Source: JACZSB01 sp965372015 (GTDB lineage Bacteria; Fidelibacterota; Marinisomatia; SCGC-AAA003-L08; TS1B11). Taken from it: a DNA stretch of 27,970 nt. The first letter of the stretch is position 1, and the number at the start of each line of letters is the position of its first letter. The position numbers were made by a program, and so were the translations under genes. The stretch covers positions 1-27,970 of the forward strand of contig CBDVAP010000026.1 of assembly GCA_965372015.1 (NCBI GenBank), read 5' to 3'. The notes under the pieces are model-generated. The model was not told where the DNA came from. It searched no databases and worked only from the letters and a program-made list of their open reading frames with translations. Positions 25,474 through 27,970 of the stretch are shown here, piece by piece.

Positions 25474-27970
25474 ATGAAGAGCATAAATAACCATATACAA
25501 GTTGTTGTGCACTGGGGATTGCTGGTCACTATGGCTGCGGGGGTCGTGCCACCAAAGGTGCCGGGCCTTAGTCTACCGGTGGACATGCTGGAGAATATAC
25601 GCACTGACCCAGGGTACTATATGCCCGGTAGGGCGCTGACCGGGCTGGTCCAGGCCCGGAAACTGGCGAAAAGGGCCGTTGACGGCACCTTCCAGCTGCC
25701 CGATACCATGCTGGCCGTACTGCCGGTGCTGTGCATGCAGTACGCCGATGTCGAGGAGGCGGAGTGGCCCATTTCCCAGATGCAGGAGCAGTTGTTCGGC
25801 GAGTGGGGCAGCGGCACCATGCGGGACTATTACCTGGAGACATCCTACGGGGCGCTGGAGGTGACCGGGGATGTGATCGGCTGGGTTCAAGTATCGGGGA
25901 CATCACAATACTATGAAAGGGACAACGGGAACACCGGGGCACTGATCCGGGAGGCGCTCGATTTGTCCGATGGCGACACCGATTATTCCCGATATGACAA
26001 TGATGGCCCGGATGGTATCCCCAACTCCGGTGATGACGACGGTTATGTCGATACTATCATGTTGATCCATTCCGGAATCGGCGGCGAATACGGTGGGCCG
26101 GAGATCTGGTCCCACTCAAGTAGTATTAGCGATTACACAACCGATGATCCCAGCGCCGCTGGTGGGTTTATCAAAGTCAGTGGATATATCATCCAACCGG
26201 CCGTCAATCCCCAGGGTACCATGGAAGCCATCGGTGTGTTCTGCCACGAATTCGGTCACGCCCTGGGGTTGCCGGACCTTTATGACCGGGATCAATCCTC
26301 AGAGGGCATCGGCAACTGGGGCCTGATGGCCGGCGGCGGGGGGGAGTCCACCCGTCCGTCGCATATGTCGGCCTGGTCCAAGGAGGTGCTGGGCTGGATC
26401 GAGCCCATAGTGGTACCGGTAAATTTTTACGGGCTGCCGATCCCGGCGGTGGTGGACACGCCGGTAGTATACAAAGTCTGGACGCACAGCCAGATACAGC
26501 CTTTTACCTATAGCCGGGGCGGGCTGTCAGCCTCGGTGGGGCTGGAATATTTCCTGGTGGAGAACCGGCGTCGTAAGGGCTTTGACGACTATCTGCCCGG
26601 GGAGGGGCTGTTGATCTGGCATATCCGAAACGACGTTTCCACGCAGAACGATGATGAGTATAACAAGCTGGTGGACTTGGAAGCGGCTGATAATACCGGG
26701 GGGCTGGACAGGGGCGTCAACCGGGGTGACGCCGGCGATCCCTATCCGGGGAATAGCGGTAACCGGGCCTTCAATCGGGGATCGTTGCCCAGCAGCGATA
26801 CCCGGGATGGGGGTTACAGCAAGGTGGCCGTTGAGCACATATCCGATCCGGGCGACACCATGTATGCGGATCTATCGGTGGTGGCCAACGACCTGGTCTA
26901 TCTGGGGAATACCGTGGACGACGCCGGTGGGGACAACAACGGCTATGTCGATCCGGGTGAGACCGTAATCCTGTCATTGGAACTCCATAACCTGGGGCTG
27001 GACATAGCTCAAATGCAGTTCACGCTGGCCACCGAAGACCAGGCAGTCACCATTATTGACAGCGTAGCTACATATTCGAATATACCCGAGGACAGCACCG
27101 TTTCCGGGAGCCCCGATGATTTCGCATTCACAGTGGCCGCAGGTACCGGCTACCATCCGCTGCGGTTCCGGGTGACCGGCAGCGACGGCGGCAACCATGC
27201 CGAGGTGTATGACCTGGTGGTGATGATGGAGAACCTGAATATCCTGCTGGTGGATGATAGCGGGGAGGAGGCGGACGAGCTGGGCCAATCCATCAGCTCC
27301 TACTATAGGGAAGCATTCGAGATAGCCGGTATCCCGTATTACTCACCCTGGTCGCGGACTGTGGATGGACTGCCCAGTACCGCCACCCTCAACCAATACC
27401 GCACCATCGTCTGGATGACCGGCTCCAGCCGGGAGACCCTGGACGAAATAGAGCAGGTTAACCTGAAAGCCTATTTAGATGGGGGCGGCAGCCTGTTAAT
27501 TAGCGGCCAGAATCTAGGGTTCGATCTGGCCGGCGCCCTGAGCAGCGCTTCCGATTCCCTCTTTTATACCGGCTACCTGAAAGCCCGCTACGAACGGGAC
27601 GCTCCCTACGACGACGCGACCACTATTATGCTGACCGGTGTGGCCGGTGATCCGATCTCGAAAGGTTTCCGCTACCCCAAGTATTTCTTCCTGAGCGGCG
27701 GCACCAGTGCCGGCAACCAGACCTCACCGGATCTTATCGCGCCCATTGGTAGTGCGGTAGGGACCATCGAGTATTTCGGGACCGGGGTGATGGGCAAGAG
27801 CGCGGGGATCAGGTATGCGGGGGACGACTACCGGCTGGTTTACCTGTCGTTCGGCCTGGAAGGGGTCAACGACGCCGGCACTGCGCCCATTTCCAAGGAG
27901 GGGTTGCTGGCCCGGGTGATCGGGTGGCTGCAGGAAGACCCGAGAATACTGGCAATCGAGGAGCAGCCAG
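25474..27970 (+). CDS. M6-family secreted zinc metalloprotease, 3' end cut by window edge
   Basis: The reading frame is open from ATG 25474 through the window end (832 codons seen). AGGA lies 10 nt before the start, and a short signal-like stretch (about 8-26) follows. An M6-type domain is clear: an acidic DNDGPDGIPNSGDDDG calcium-loop-like segment at about 175-190, the zinc motif HEFGHALGLPDLYD at 258-271 (H258, E259, H262, D268), and NWGLMAGGG with Met285 as the Met-turn. The M6 hallmark EYFLVENRRRKGFDDYLPGE with LLIWHI follows at about 355-382. Then come a beta domain (about 470-585; a DNNGYVDPGE loop) and a Rossmann-like, glutamine-amidotransferase-like segment at about 588-690 (NILLVDDSGEE, RTIVWMTG, GGGSLLISGQN). 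The visible end, ILAIEEQP, is where a sorting domain would begin in such proteins, so one probably lies just beyond the edge. It is separated from the cluster by the terminator, so it is its own unit. Confidence 0.9.
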   Translation, partial: MKSINNHIQVVVHWGLLVTMAAGVVPPKVPGLSLPVDMLENIRTDPGYYMPGRALTGLVQARKLAKRAVDGTFQLPDTMLAVLPVLCMQYADVEEAEWPISQMQEQLFGEWGSGTMRDYYLETSYGALEVTGDVIGWVQVSGTSQYYERDNGNTGALIREALDLSDGDTDYSRYDNDGPDGIPNSGDDDGYVDTIMLIHSGIGGEYGGPEIWSHSSSISDYTTDDPSAAGGFIKVSGYIIQPAVNPQGTMEAIGVFCHEFGHALGLPDLYDRDQSSEGIGNWGLMAGGGGESTRPSHMSAWSKEVLGWIEPIVVPVNFYGLPIPAVVDTPVVYKVWTHSQIQPFTYSRGGLSASVGLEYFLVENRRRKGFDDYLPGEGLLIWHIRNDVSTQNDDEYNKLVDLEAADNTGGLDRGVNRGDAGDPYPGNSGNRAFNRGSLPSSDTRDGGYSKVAVEHISDPGDTMYADLSVVANDLVYLGNTVDDAGGDNNGYVDPGETVILSLELHNLGLDIAQMQFTLATEDQAVTIIDSVATYSNIPEDSTVSGSPDDFAFTVAAGTGYHPLRFRVTGSDGGNHAEVYDLVVMMENLNILLVDDSGEEADELGQSISSYYREAFEIAGIPYYSPWSRTVDGLPSTATLNQYRTIVWMTGSSRETLDEIEQVNLKAYLDGGGSLLISGQNLGFDLAGALSSASDSLFYTGYLKARYERDAPYDDATTIMLTGVAGDPISKGFRYPKYFFLSGGTSAGNQTSPDLIAPIGSAVGTIEYFGTGVMGKSAGIRYAGDDYRLVYLSFGLEGVNDAGTAPISKEGLLARVIGWLQEDPRILAIEEQP

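Noticed and set aside
1..27970. CRISPR arrays, tRNA/rRNA genes, insertion sequences, attachment sites
   Set aside because: None seen: no regularly spaced direct repeats, no transposase or integrase frame, and no recognisable structural RNA.

Overview
The window looks like chromosomal DNA from a Gram-negative bacterium of the FCB superphylum. A Candidatus Marinimicrobia (Neomarinimicrobiota), Calditrichota, KSB1 or Ignavibacteriota-type lineage fits best. The grounds are indirect: four proteins end in the type A (FlgD-like) sorting domain with the signature QNYPNPFNPxT and a terminal KM(L/I/V)LLK. There is also a GWxTD-domain protein, a carboxypeptidase-regulatory-like TonB-dependent receptor, a PorV-like outer-membrane protein, a gingipain-type C25 protease and an M6 metalloprotease. 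No rRNA, tRNA, CRISPR array or transposase was seen, so placement rests on protein style only. Almost everything here appears to be exported, surface-bound or in the outer membrane.

Layout. (1) 136-5395, minus strand: a GWxTD-domain protein followed 121 bp later by a large C25 protease with a sorting domain; the two may be co-transcribed. (2) 5396-5985: a divergent intergenic region with a good plus-strand promoter candidate and a small hairpin. (3) 5986-18254, plus strand: a close-packed run of TonB-dependent receptor, secreted protein of unknown function, PorV-like protein, giant propeller/pseudo-metallopeptidase protein, and TPR lipoprotein. (4) 18255-18485: a gap with a near-consensus sigma70 promoter, then two more large sorting-domain proteins (942 and 1310 aa), closed by a perfect 15-bp intrinsic terminator at 25388. 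(5) 25474 to the window end: an M6 metalloprotease cut off by the edge.

Inferred working model: the receptor, PorV-like shuttle protein and TPR lipoprotein form the outer-membrane part. The large sorting-domain proteins are type IX-like cargo displayed on or released from the surface. The C25 and M6 enzymes at the two flanks would supply extracellular proteolysis. EF-hand-like calcium loops recur across the set, most densely in the receptor. Points that deserve a second look are the non-AUG start of the PorV-like gene, the metallopeptidase-like region that has lost its zinc motif, the ten or so EF-hand loops in the receptor, and three proteins whose domains appear to be split by an inserted domain.
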